From contig CACVBU010000817.1 of assembly GCA_902728285.1 (NCBI GenBank), forward strand, positions 62,001 to 126,000: a stretch of 64,000 nucleotides of DNA, in the 5' to 3' direction. Made by a program: the position numbers and the translations under genes. This DNA is from Clytia hemisphaerica (taxonomy: Eukaryota; Cnidaria; Hydrozoa; Leptothecata; Clytiidae). This document shows, piece by piece, positions 1 to 13,100 of the stretch. The first letter of the stretch is position 1, and each line of letters starts with the position of its first letter. The notes beneath the pieces are model-generated. The model worked only from the letters and a program-made list of their open reading frames with translations. It had not been told where the DNA came from and did no database searches.

Positions 1-1090
1 AAAATGATAAAAATGGTGGGTAAAGAATTTGCAAAATTTGGCCATATTTTGCCTGAAAATTTCAAGAAGATGCACCGTGAGGGTCGATTTTCCGCCCAAA
101 ATTGCTCAAATTCTCCAAAATTTTCTCAGCTTTTTAAGGGTCCGATTTCAAAGGCCTACTTTTGGGCCGCACGTATGGTCGTTTTTGAATCGAGTGCCCC
201 CCCGGGTAGTTACCCTGTACACAGTGTTACTCGCGGCTGAGCAAGATCTCTGATCGGAGATTTTTGAAAGTGGTACTCTAAATGTTAGCACTACTCAATT
301 ATGGTAATTAAGTTTTTATGGCATAACGCAACGGTAACACAATTAAGTTCCCTGTATGTCCGCTAATTGGAGGGAGAATGATAAGTTTTTTGATCATTTC
401 ATCCAAAAGAAACTGTTCGCTAATTGGAGTGTCCCTTAATTGTGTCCACCTTTCGGAAACTTTTTTTATAAGGATTTGACTAGAAAATGGCCGAAAAATC
501 TCTTTTCTCATCAGAGGTATCCGCCTTTTTGAGTATCGCTATTTCTACTGTACTTGATTACTGCCTTGATTACCCAGCCCACTGAACATAAATTAAATCG
601 TGGATTAGTAAATATCCGCCATTTTCATTCAGAATTTTTTGAAAGGGACATCCGCGAAGAAGCTATTCATAGGTTCAAACTCTAGCTGACGTCACACAAT
701 GCTACGTCACAAGTATTTATGAAAAAGTATATCAAACGCTCGCGGTGCTTTAACACCTGTATCGTGCCTTTCAAAAAAAACACTGATCAAAGATTTTTGT
801 TTTCCAGGATTGAAAGTTTAATAAATAATAGACAGCTCCAGGCTTTTAAGCCTTACTCTTTAGGCTTTGCTATAGACCCCAAAAGTTCTTGCAAAAAGGA
901 AAAAGGAAAAAGGAAAAAACTCACTATACTGCCCTGAAGAAACTTTCCCCCTGTTATTGATTTTTGAAAGTTTTCGATCCAGAATTTATTCAATAAAAAC
1001 TCGACAAAATAATGAGGCATTTCAATTCCCAACTTTTGTATTTTTTAACCAAGTTATAAAATCTAACATTTGCATTTGATATTTTTTCAG
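1..1090. other. Gene-free stretch, probably upstream intron
   Basis: No exon with a recognisable coding pattern or signal peptide was found. The stretch ends in a pyrimidine tract plus AG immediately before the first propeptide exon at 1091, so it is most likely intron. Several overlapping short open frames occur near 4-250 but show no family pattern. Confidence 0.5.
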
Positions 1091-1185
1091 GTAAGCCGTC
1101 ATTTGCACAGACAGGTTATGAACTGGTTTACCCCGAAAGAATTCATAAGCATCGTTCGAAAAGAGATTTATCTACAAAACAAAAG
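1091..1185 (+). CDS. Exon 1 (visible): start of ADAM propeptide
   Basis: Begins phase 1 after TTTTTTCAG and ends before GTACGC. Encodes KPSFAQTGYELVYPERIHKH followed by RSKRDLS, the usual opening of a Pep_M12B propeptide (a beta strand ending in a Val-x-Pro-x-Arg-type motif). The RSKR is a possible secondary proprotein convertase site. Confidence 0.8.
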
Positions 1186-4100
1186 GTACGCTACACAGAG
1201 TATTCGGAGCTGAAATTGCCTAATATCTCGCTATTTCGTATTCTGGTCCGTTAATTACAAACCTATGTAAATTTCGGAAAGCCGATCAGCAAGAAAATTC
1301 GGAAACTTTAGACAAATTGTGATGCTATATGGTGATATAGTGGTCTAAAAAAAGTTTGCACAAATTTCACATTTTGACGTAGGGTGCTCTAATTGTGCTA
1401 TCGACTTCAAATTTCGCAAAGTGAATCTTTAACATATATGTCTCTCCTTAAAAATTCAGATTCAGAAAATAATTATGACCCATTTAAAAAGTTTTTAAGC
1501 TATTAAATTTCAGAATTGACTTGTTGAAGATTTTTCAAAATTGACTTGTACAAGATTTTTCAAAATTGACTTGTACAAGATTTTTCAAAATTGACTTGTT
1601 CAAGATTTTTCAAAATTGACTTTTTCAAGATTTTTCAGAATTGACTTGTACAAGATTTTTCAAAATTGACTTGTTCAAGATTTTTCAAAATTGACTTATT
1701 GTTCAAGATTTTTCAAAATTGACTTGTTCAAACATTAGCCTCATCAATTCACAAAGACTCACAAATCATCAACCTGTTTAGGGTTCTTTTTATTTTCTAC
1801 TTTTTTGGAACACCCGATATGTTTATACGTACCTCTCCAGTCTTGCATTGAGAATAAACCAAAAAAATACTCTAACTCGCTAACCTTACTGGAAGTTGAA
1901 TCGAATGTCATCACTTTACTTGTCGATGAAGTGAAAAACTTTACCCTAAGGGTAATACAGTTGACACTCTCTAATTCGATATTCAAGTGGAAGTGTATTT
2001 TAATCAAATGAAGGGAGCGTATTAAACAGTAAAGCGTAAATTTGAGAGCGGTAACTGTATAGGAAAATCTTTCAATCATGGACCCGTATACAGCATTTCT
2101 TTCCGTGTTCTGACCGTGTTCTGAACTCGCAATGATTTCTAAAACTAATATGACATTGTTTCTTCTCATATTTTTAGGAGGGCAATCATGACGAATTTGT
2201 TTCTTATCGTATTCCATCCATTGATAAATATATTGTTTTGGATTTGAAAAAACGAAAGTAAGTATTTCTGCAAACTCATCCCCGAGTAACCCAGGCTTTA
2301 CTATGTTACTGATGATTGCAACCCCGTACTCGTGTAACCCAGGCTTACTTACGTTACTGATGATTGCAACCCCGTACTCGTGTAACCCAGGCTTTATTTA
2401 CGTTACTGATGATTGCAACCCCGTACTCGTGTAACCCAGGCTTTATTTACGTTACTGATGATGCAACCCCGTACTCGTGTAACCCAGGCTTTATTTACGT
2501 TACTGATGATGGCAACCCCGTACTCGTGTAACCCAGGCTTTATTTACGTTACTGATGATTGCAACCCCGTACTCGTGTAACCCAGGCTTTATTACGTTAC
2601 TGATGATTTGCAACCCCGTACTCGTGTAACCCAGGCTTTATTTACGTTACTGATGATGCAACCCCGTACTCGTGTAACCCAGGCTTTATTTACGTTACTG
2701 ATGATTGCAACCCCGTACTCGTGTAACCCAGGCTTTATTTACGTTACTGATGATTGCAACCCCGTACTCGTGTAACCCAGGCTTACTTACGTTACTGATG
2801 ATTGCAACCCCGTACTCGTGTAACCCAGGCTTTATTTACGTTACTGATGATTGCAACCCCGTACTCGTGTAACCCAGGCTTTATTTACGTTACTGATGAT
2901 TGCAACCCCGTACTCGTGTAACCCAGGCTTTATTTACGTTACTGATGATTGCAACCCCGTACTCGTGTAACCCAGGCTTTATTTACGTTACTGATGATTG
3001 CAACCCGTACTCGTGTAACCCAGGCTTTATTTACGTTACTGATGATAGCAACCCCGTACTTGTGTAACCCAGGCTTTATTTACGTTACTGATGATTGCAA
3101 CCCCGTACTCGTGTAACCCAGGCTTTATTTACGTTACTGATGATTGCAACCCCCGTACTCGTGTAACCCAGGCTTTATTTACGTTACTGATGATTGCAAC
3201 CCCGTACTCGTGTAACCCAGGCTTTATTTACGTTACTGATGATTGCAACCTCGTACTCGTGTAACCCAGGCTTTATTTACGTTACTGATCGATGCCATAG
3301 AATATTATTAGACGTTGTCAGTAAGCTTAAAAAAAGTCATATGTAGTGAACGAGCTTGATGTCATAGTCTAGCTGTTTTTCTTTTGATTAATACTAAACA
3401 ATAAAGGTATTTTTAAATTTTCTCTCGAACATTTTTCCCTTCTTAAACACACAGTAAACGTAAGAAAGTCCAAAATGCCCACTTCCCCAAGGAGACGCAG
3501 GCAAAAACAGTTTCTCAAGACTAAATGGTGGATAGCAAAAAAAAAAAATGTCCGTAAATTAATATAATCTCGGTGAGATGAATTTGGAGGATTTTACTTT
3601 TTACTTTCACTGGACCCTCTCTGAATTTGTTGCTTTGAAAATGAAATGCAAATTTTAGATCCTTGTTTTCTTTCCAGGTCACATCTTACATCAGGCAATG
3701 TTAAAATCATAACACACGATGAAAAAGGTGCTCAGCAAGTTGAAGAAGTAAGTAAAAAGAAATTGGCTCTGAAATGATGAATTTCGAATGGTTCCAAACA
3801 ATTTTCTTCTCCAGAAATAAGACGTAGTGTTCGGTACGGCTCAAATGGAAACGGTTACGAAATACTGTGTGGAACACCAAAATTTGGAAAATCAAAAAGA
3901 AGACACTACAAAGCAAAGGAAACGCTTTAACATTTTCATCGGAACGGAACTACTCTGTGTTTTTGCTTCCAAATATTCCCGAAACTGATTCGAACAGTTC
4001 TTCTATTCTTAAGAAAAACCATTCCGAACCGAACGTTCGAACATGATCTAATTTATGAAAATAGCTTCGGGATACGAAAAAAACCCGGCCTAATATAACA

Positions 4101-7100
4101 AATATTCATTACGAAACTTCGTAAAAGTATAACTCAAAAATTAAAGGAAACCATCGAAGAAAACAGGCCGTTTATTAAAGTGGTCTCCTACCTTACATTT
4201 CCAGCTATCACCAGAGGACTGTCATTACGTTGGTCAAATCAGAGATGTGGAAGATTCACATGCTTTCATCAGCACTTGTCATGGTTTAACGTAAGTCAAA
4301 CTTATTCACCTATTAACTTTGAACGTTGTGATCGGCTTAAACATATACCCAGCTGTCACACAATGTTGTTTCAACGTTTATCTAACGTCATGTGGACGTT
4401 GTGAACATTATATAAATGTTGAAAAGACGTTGTCTGCCAGTTTGGTATCTACTTGGTTAGAAAACGCAATGCGCAATATTTTGGTCATGTGATCAATAGG
4501 TTATGGATAATTCAACTTGTAGAGATGTTTTCATAAAGGCTTTGTTGCCTGAAGAGACCTACCTAGAACCATGTTTGAGTTAAGGAGATATTCGATTTAT
4601 AGAGGTCGGAGAAAAGACTTTTCTTTACAAGGTTTCCAAGGGTTTTGCTTTGTTTTTGGTAGGCTGGTGAATGAAAAATTAACTCTGGCGATTTTTAGAT
4701 TCTAGGCCGGCGAATTCTTAGCAAGCGCAGTGTATTGATTAGCGTAAATATATACATGAAGCGGTGAGCAGAACTTTTCGAACGGCGAATTGTGATTTTT
4801 TTTCGTGCCTTGGACCGGTGAAATTCGCCGTTAATCGGGCCTAAATAAGACCTCTGCGTTTCGGATAAATTCTGTTTCAATACTTTCAGGGGTACTTTGG
4901 ATGATGGAGAAAATCGATATGATATTGTTCCTTATGTAAGTTGGAAACTTTCGTTACATTTTTCCATAAACCTTGAGCTCGTATTTTAGTTGTCATCGAT
5001 TGCGATCAAGTTTTTGCACTTTTTCGCGAAAATTAACGAAAACAATCAAGTTACACCCTAGATAAGAAATTGCATCATAGTACCCTTTTGTGTTCAACCA
5101 TTACGCTTTTTTGTCGACTAGTGCGATCTAAACATTATTACAATTTTAAAATCACATTAGTCAAATTTTCTGGAAAATCTTCCTTCTAGCAATCCCATGT
5201 TTTAAGCTCAATGGCTTTTTTTGTTGAATGCTAATACTTGACGATTGTGATTTTATATAAAACTTGTGATTGTTGTAATGATTCTCCTCGGTTTCAGGAT
5301 GACGAAGGCCAACATCGATTCACTCGAGTTAACGACCATCTCGACGAAATTTATAAATCACTCCAAATGTCGTCTTTCACCGGTAAGTGAGAAATATTTG
5401 TTATGAATTTTACTTTCTAACAAAGGGTCATCCAACGTCCGTAGAAAACTCATCTCCAAGCAGATTCTGGCTACTCTGGGCTGTCACGTAATACATTCTA
5501 AAGGCCTTTACTCCGTAAGGAAATATGACCATGTTCTCGAACTACTTTGATATTTCCATCCAGAATTGGGGTGATTGTTAAATGAGTTTTTGAGTTTATT
5601 GATTAGCGGTAATCATAAAAATAAGCAAAGCAAAAGTTTTTTAGATGTTTATCCCAATTTGAAGTACTCCCTTGTGTCTCGTTCAGAATCAAGAGTTGAT
5701 GACGCGCCAAAGATTCGAAAACGAAGAAGTACTTTCAATGGGAATGTCCCTGGATTGGTAAGAATAATGACTTGTATTGTTCATGTATTTAGTTGCCGAA
5801 AGGACCGGGTTTTCTATAAAAGTACCGAAGCAATGTTTTTTTCTTATTACAACATCCAAAATTGTTGAAGCCTTTGGATGTTCTTAACTTTCTGAGTTTT
5901 AAGCCTAAAGTGTTCTTAATACACCTTTTCAACCGTAGTCGCGCGATCAAACGGACAAAAAAATTCCCGTGCGGTAATTGGCGGCTACTGTCGAAAAGGT
6001 GTATACTTTAACCATCAAAGCCTTATTTAGCAGAAACAGAAATTGTCTGCACATTCAACTTATTCTACAACATTTTGATTCTGAGAAACAAGGTCCTTAA
6101 TCAAATAGACGATATTGGCTTAACGATTTGACCTCCGAAAATTGCCCACAATGCTTTGCGCGGAAAAAAATTCATGGTGAAATTTTTTCCGCACAAAGCA
6201 TTGTGGGGAATTCTCGGGGGTCAAATCTGAGTTTTCATGTAAAGCCGATATCGTCTATTCCGTTGTTTAATCGATAAATTATTTGTTATTTTTCAGAGAA
6301 CATTCGATCTTATAAATGTTGAACCGCAATACATTCCTTATTTAAAAACAAACAAGACAAGATATGTGGAGTTATTGGTCAGTGTCGGCAAGGGCGTGGT
6401 AAGTCAATACTTTGCTTCGCTTGTATAGCATACTAGACATAGATATCATATAAAACACTAGATAAAGCTACTACTGTATTTCACAAGCAACGGCAGGTGA
6501 AGCAAAATAATGCGCCATCTTTGAAAGTAGGTCACAGTTCGGTACCGGAAATTTGTTCAACCAAGCAAAAGAACCTGAATGGTGCGAGCGACAAGGCGAA
6601 AGATAGGGATTGATCGATCAAATTGCCGGTATGGAAGTATGGTCTACTTATTAAAGATGGTGGATGGACGGAGGGACGGAGTAGCTCTATCTAGTGTTTT
6701 ATACAAGATATCTGTGATGCTAGACGACTAAAGTTTAGACATAAATACTATATACTAAATACATAAAACTAAGGAAAAACAATAAAAGGAATAATGTAAC
6801 ATATACAACTGCTATTATCGCGTTGCAATTATCAAATTGTAACACCCATTATTGCATTACTTGGATTATGAACGACTCAAGTCTTAAGTTTCGCTTCTTT
6901 AAAAATCTTCCGAGAATAGAACAGTAGCATAGACAGGAGGGGTGCAAAATTTGTGTAGGAGAGCAGATTTTTATGACACAGTAATTATCTTTTTATAATA
7001 TGAATAGATAGTTATAAAAGTCTGCTCTCCTACAAAAATCTGCAGTGTATAGTTTACAGGCAGTATGACTCTTCTTTGCATAGGTATCTACCCAAATTCG

Positions 7101-10100
7101 ATTGCACCGATCTGTCTCTTTGATTGCTAAGCTTATTATTATTATTACAAAGGCATCAAGAACCATTATGGAGTCTATAGCATGACCCGGTGAGAGATTG
7201 AACCAATGACTTTTGCACTGTAGTCGAAGCAAATTTTTTTTCCGTGATCGGTTAGAAGAATCTTCCAAAGTTGGAAGAATATTCACTATTAAGGTTAGAA
7301 GAATCCTCGAATGTTAGAAAAATCTTTGGCTTTGGAAAATGGGCTTTTCCAGAATAAAACCGTATACCCCCTGTTGAGGAGGTCCATTTCCGTTCCAAGG
7401 GGGTAAGGTTTGGTATGTGGCGGAATTCCATAGGGAGATACAAAAATCTGTCAAAAAAAACTGAAATTCCATGGGGGTAGCCTTTTAAATCCTACTAAAA
7501 TTCAGAATTCTAGAGGGGTTTAAGCCTGAAATTGCCTGGAATTCCAGGGGGTTGCAGCATTTCCAGGCACAAAATGATGGAGCTCCTCAACAGGGGGTAT
7601 ACGGTTTTTTTTCTGGAAAAGCGCAATAACCGATCACGAAAAAAAATTTGCGTAGCCGAATGCCCTTATCATTTTGTTCTCCTTCATTTAGACTGAGACC
7701 TATGGAAACAATTATAGTTTGATTTTGGAGAGAATGCTTAACGCACTTGGTCAAGTCGATCTGGTAAGTAATGTATAAAAAAAAACTCGAAAAAATACTT
7801 TTTGTTCTGCTTACTGCCTGCCGTCGTTTTTTTATAAGTTTCCCATTTTCGCACTAAGATTCTTTTGCCACTTTACTAGCGGGAAAAAACTGGGACTTTG
7901 GGTAGTTGAAAAATGATCTTTGGAAAGTTAAGAAGTTAGGCAGTTAGGTAGTTTCGTGAGTAAACACAAGATCTTCGGTACCATTACAAACAAACCCTTT
8001 TCAATCTAATGCAGGCTATCCCGGGAAAAATAGCGGAAAGATTCTGGAAAAGTGACAAGAATCTTAGTGCGGAATGGAAAACTTAAAAAAAACGACGGTA
8101 TTTATAAGAATGAACCGGAATTTTGGTTATTTCCTCCTTTTTCGAAATTTGAAGTTCGGGCGAGAAAATCGCTTATTTCTCGTGGGCCATCTGCTTAATG
8201 CCATCGAATATTTCAATTGTGGGAATTTCCCTTTTTTTCTCTAATTTTACGACCATGATTTAGGCTAACCTTGACTGCCCTTATCGGCCAAAATTTAGTT
8301 GCCCCTAAGTGACTAAATTTTGGCTCCGTGACTAAAATTAGGGCCGACTAAAAATTTAGAAATGGCCAAAACTTGGTTATTAGTCGGCCCTTAGTGACTA
8401 AATTTTGACGAGGTGACTAAAATCAGGACCGACTAATAATCAAAGCCGACTAAAATTGAGGCCGAATAAGTTTTGGCCGATAAGGAACTGGTCAAAAAAA
8501 GTGTATCAAATATAATTTTTTTTCTCAGTCTTACCAAGCCATCAATATTCGATTAGTTTTGACCGCTCTGGAAATTCAAACAAAAGATCGTTTCCAACGT
8601 TCATCTAATGGTGGTGGAGAGTTATCGAATTATGCTACATATGTAATCAACACAATCAAGAAATTAGATTTTTATAAAGATATCTCTTTTGACCATGGTA
8701 TGTTTATGAGGTACGTTTTTCTTTTTGTAAGAACAAACTGTATAAAAACATAAGATTTCAATGGTTAAAATATTAAGAACAAGTTAAGTACATTCGAAGG
8801 CTTTGCTGACTCAAAAATGGCTAATTTTTTAAGAAAATGAACAAAAATATTCACAAAGTTGTGAAAATAAGATCACTTTAAGAACATTTTTACGCTTAAA
8901 AACCAAAAGTTAAGAACATGCTACCTCTTCAGAAATTTTGGATGTATCTTATAAAAGAACTCGTAACGGTGGCTGACAATTGAAATCATATATTCTTTTA
9001 TAAAGTCTTTAGTAAAAACCTTCCCACCCATGACGTTATAAATTTAAGACCATGTTCAGACGTTACGGTTCCGTTTCGTTTCGTTCTGTTCAGTTCCGAA
9101 ACGGTTCCGAAACAAGTGTGAACGTCAAAACTCGAAACGTCAAAAAAGAAGACGTTACAAAGCAAAACAGATTGAAACGGTTTCGCTCCACTTTTTTCAT
9201 CGGAACGGAATCGCTCCGTTTTCTTGCTTCGAAACGTTCCGAAACCAATATGTACACACTCGATCCGTAACGAAAACCATACCGGAACAAAACAGAACAG
9301 TAGCGTGTGAACTTGGTCTAAGGCCTAGCAAACGTGAATTGACGTCAAAAACGTTTGTTTTTGTTTTTAAAAAGTGACGTCAATGCTACGACTTCAAAAA
9401 TAGGCCCCTTGGGTTTTGACGTCAATACACGTTTGGTAGGCCTTAGATAGCGCTCCGCAACGCATACGTCATAATTATTACTTTTCACTTTTTTTGACAT
9501 TTGTACGAGTTGCAATCCCACAATTCAACGCGGCTCAATTAAAGATATGTGCAAGTTGTTATATATCTTTTGTCAAACGATACAATTAACGTGCAAAAGA
9601 GATTAACGCAAAGGTTGATGAAATTGGAACTCGTACAAATACATTGAGAGTAACGATTAAGTCAAAAATAAAATCAATTTTTAGATTCAGCGCGGTGCGC
9701 TATTTAGAACGCCATGTTCTCCCACTTCTGGCCTTTTCTGACAAAAATTGTTTCTGAAGTTATTAGGCCCGAAATAGTTTTTTTTAATCAAAAAACACCT
9801 TGTTTAGTTTCTCAAGTCCCTTCGCTTTGTTTAAGAATGCGTTCTATTCATAGATTTATACAACCCGAAGGGCTAGTGTCTAGGCTAATGTCGGGCTTTA
9901 AGCCATAGCAGGCAAAAAAAAGTGAATATTTTTATAAATCTATGGTTCTATTTTGCTTCTATACGGAAACAGATAGAGTCGATATTTTACGTGGATAGCC
10001 CAGTAATCTAGGACTTTTAGACAGTCTTTAGATTGTTTTCACGGGGTCCACGGCCAGCCGGCTCGGCTCGGCTATCTATGAACTGAACGGACCATTAGAA

Positions 10101-13100
10101 GGAGCGGGGATTCGAACTGCAAATCCCTGGTTTGAGACGCTGACGCCTTTGACCACTTGGCCATCGCTCCCCTAAGGAATCAAAGCTCTCAAAGGAATTT
10201 GATCTAATTACACTAACATGTTTTATATGTGGTATCAAAAAATATCCTTAAACCTATTTTGTCTTATCTTACAGTAAAACTGGGTGGAATGACGGCGTTG
10301 TTGGAATGGCGTACGTTGGAGGTGTTTGCAGCAGCTCTATACAATACTCCGTCAACTTGGTAAGTTAGTTATCTGATGTTCCGCCCACGATAAAGCTCTA
10401 AACAAAGACAGACAGATTTCCTATATCGGGGAAGAATGTTAGCCCGGGGGGGGGAGAAAGGTCCTATTCCGAAGAGTATACAATTTCCCCCAGAAAGCCT
10501 CTTCTACACTTTACAGATCATCTAAAGAATCACGCAATGTTTCGAACTCCAACCCTGACCCTAACTGATAAGATTGAAATAATCAAAAATCGAAAATATC
10601 AAAAAGGTCCAAAAGGAAGAATAAAAAAAGTCCACTTTTAGCCGTCCACAACCCCGACCGAAAAGTGACTGAACCACCCCTAACTACATGTGGTCTAAAA
10701 GAACGACAAATTACGCATGTGTGTTAAAGGAACATAACAGTACTTGCAAAATTTATAAACAAACTGTATGCAGCGGATACAAAATCAAAACAAATGTCAC
10801 ATGTCAAAATAAAAAATCAAACCAAATATAGCTAATTTTGATTGTTCAATTTTTTTACAAGTTTGTTTTGAACACGTGATTTTAATTGTTCTCTTTAATG
10901 ACACGTGGTTTGCGCAATGTTTACATTTTACTACTTTTATGTCCCTTTAATGCAGAAGTCTGATTTTTTAACTCTTCGGAATGGGACCTTTCTCTGACTG
11001 CGTATTATATCAAGTATGTTATGCAAAGCCTAGCCTAGCACGCTAGAAGACTAATTCAAACCGAAGTAAGACAGGCAAAAAATTATTGTTCATACAAACT
11101 GATTTTTTTCCATTACGATTATTGTTTTACAGTCTAGATTGAAAAACAAGCAAAACCAGACAATTTGATGAAATATGATAAGCAACAAAGTCCGAATATA
11201 AGCATCTTTCTGATCTTTTTATCAAAATCCAAGAAAAAAACAAGATGATGTGTCTAGGTTCGAGTCGAGTTATTGAGTAAGGTTTATATGGCATTGTTAA
11301 CTGAAGGGACCAGAAATAAACTTGTTCGAGTTAAGGTAACATTCGAGTTATAGAGGTTCTAGTTAAAGAGAACTCTCTGTATTATAAAACTACTGTATGG
11401 GCTCTTCCAGAAAATATTCGTACACCCGGGTAGCGAAAAATCAGCAAAATTTGCCTTGTCCGGGTGGTAAATTTGCTCTGTCCGGGGGTAATTTTGGTTG
11501 TCCGGGGGTCAACTGATTCTTGTCCGGGGGTAAAATCCGTTGTCCTGGGGCCAAAAGTCACTGTCCAGGGTAAATCACTGAAAGTTGCTATATTCTCCAC
11601 CCCTATATACACATGTTTTCTGGAAAAGAGCCCATTACGGGGATTATAAAGGACTCCAGACTATAAAAACCTTTGATTTCCTTACAGTGGTCGGCCAATG
11701 CGATCAGTGGACCAACAGTCATCCTTGGACACGAACTTGGACACAATCTCAACTTCCCACATGGTAAAATGATTAGTTTTAATAAATAAAACAGTCAGGA
11801 AGAAAAGACGCGTTTTTGCCAGAAGATTGTCACCAAAGTGACATGAAACTGCCATAGCAGAATAAAAAGGTGTCATGTCTTCCTGACTAACATCGCTCTA
11901 CTTATGTATCAAGCACAGTAAAAACCTTTTTTTTTACTATTGGGTGCTGCGACCGCAGTCGCAAGCGACCCAAAGGCTCCTCTTTCGATAGCTATCTACC
12001 CGAAAGTAGGGTAGGGCGCCACTCTTTCTCCCTGGATTGCTCCACTTACCCTCGATGCTTCTCTTAATTGCTGAGCATCAAGCAGATAGGCATCAAGTAC
12101 CCTTTTGGGAATCTTTAGTATGACCCGGCTGAGGGTTGAACCCACTGCACTAGGATCGCTCGAATACCTTACTATTGGGTGCTAATGGAGCTTGAAAAGT
12201 GGACCTTGTCAGATGTGAATGTTTGGTAAATCCCCTGACATAATATTTTACTCTGACAAAAGGCAAAAATAATTAAAACAAACAACGACAAATTGAAACT
12301 CTTACTAATTTCCACCCTGGAAATTGTACAAAATAACCAAAAAACACATCTTGAAAATTAGTAAGTTTGGGACCCTGCCAGATATTCTCAGAGTCTAAGA
12401 AAGATGACCCTGATTAGCTACACGTTATACTAGGCTAAAATAAGTTTGCCGATTTAAAATACCAAATTGCTAGACAATTCTATTAAGTTCTATTTCTCAA
12501 GCCAGTGTTCACGAGGACCTTTTTAAGCAGTGTGTTGGTATTTTTACCACGCTTTTTGCATTTGTTGTCTACGTCCCCGTAACAAATTTCACTATAACAC
12601 TATAACACTCCTTGACTATAACACTCCTCCTGTTTAACTTCTTTCCACAGATTCGGATCAATGCAAATGTTTGACACCAAGAGGATGTTTCATGGGTGGA
12701 TCAAAGTAAGTCCAAATATTGACATTTTATTACATTACCTTACAGTTCAACAAGGATATGTAACTGATTTTGACCTGCTTTTAACCAAGTTTCTTGTTTT
12801 AACTAGCTCTTTTCACAGATTTTCCGTAGAGACATGTGTCCAGATTTGAAGAGTAGTCTACGCCATGTTGTTTTCCGATTTACCTTAAAGCCGGTCTCCA
12901 CTTGCGCGCGCTTCAATCGCACTTTTTCGAGCAATGCTTCCACGCTATTGGTCAAAAGAAAAATGAAGCAATTCCATTGGCGCGATCTGACGTAACGGTT
13001 GAAAAAGTTGAAATGTGTTCAACTTTTTTTTCGAGTGCGCGCTACATGTTTATTACGTAATCTTTTTTCCAGCCAAAAAGTGCGATTTCAGCGTGCGCAA

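Noticed and set aside
719..937. Candidate signal-peptide exon starting MKKYIKRSRC
   Set aside because: Lysine-rich low-complexity C-terminus, no hydrophobic core, no suitable donor before 1091.
2284..3290. CRISPR-like regular array
   Set aside because: Units are contiguous with no variable spacers; it is a minisatellite in an animal intron.
9090..9290. Open frames on both strands in 9052-9290 (and equivalents at 53768-54076, 63192-63434)
   Set aside because: They are produced by the GTTCCG/CGGAAC composition of an inverted-repeat MITE, present at three places.
10101..10172. Possible genuine tRNA on the minus strand
   Set aside because: Acceptor ends pair but no consistent anticodon and T stems; the same head with the same body occurs at 34063-34252, so it is a SINE.
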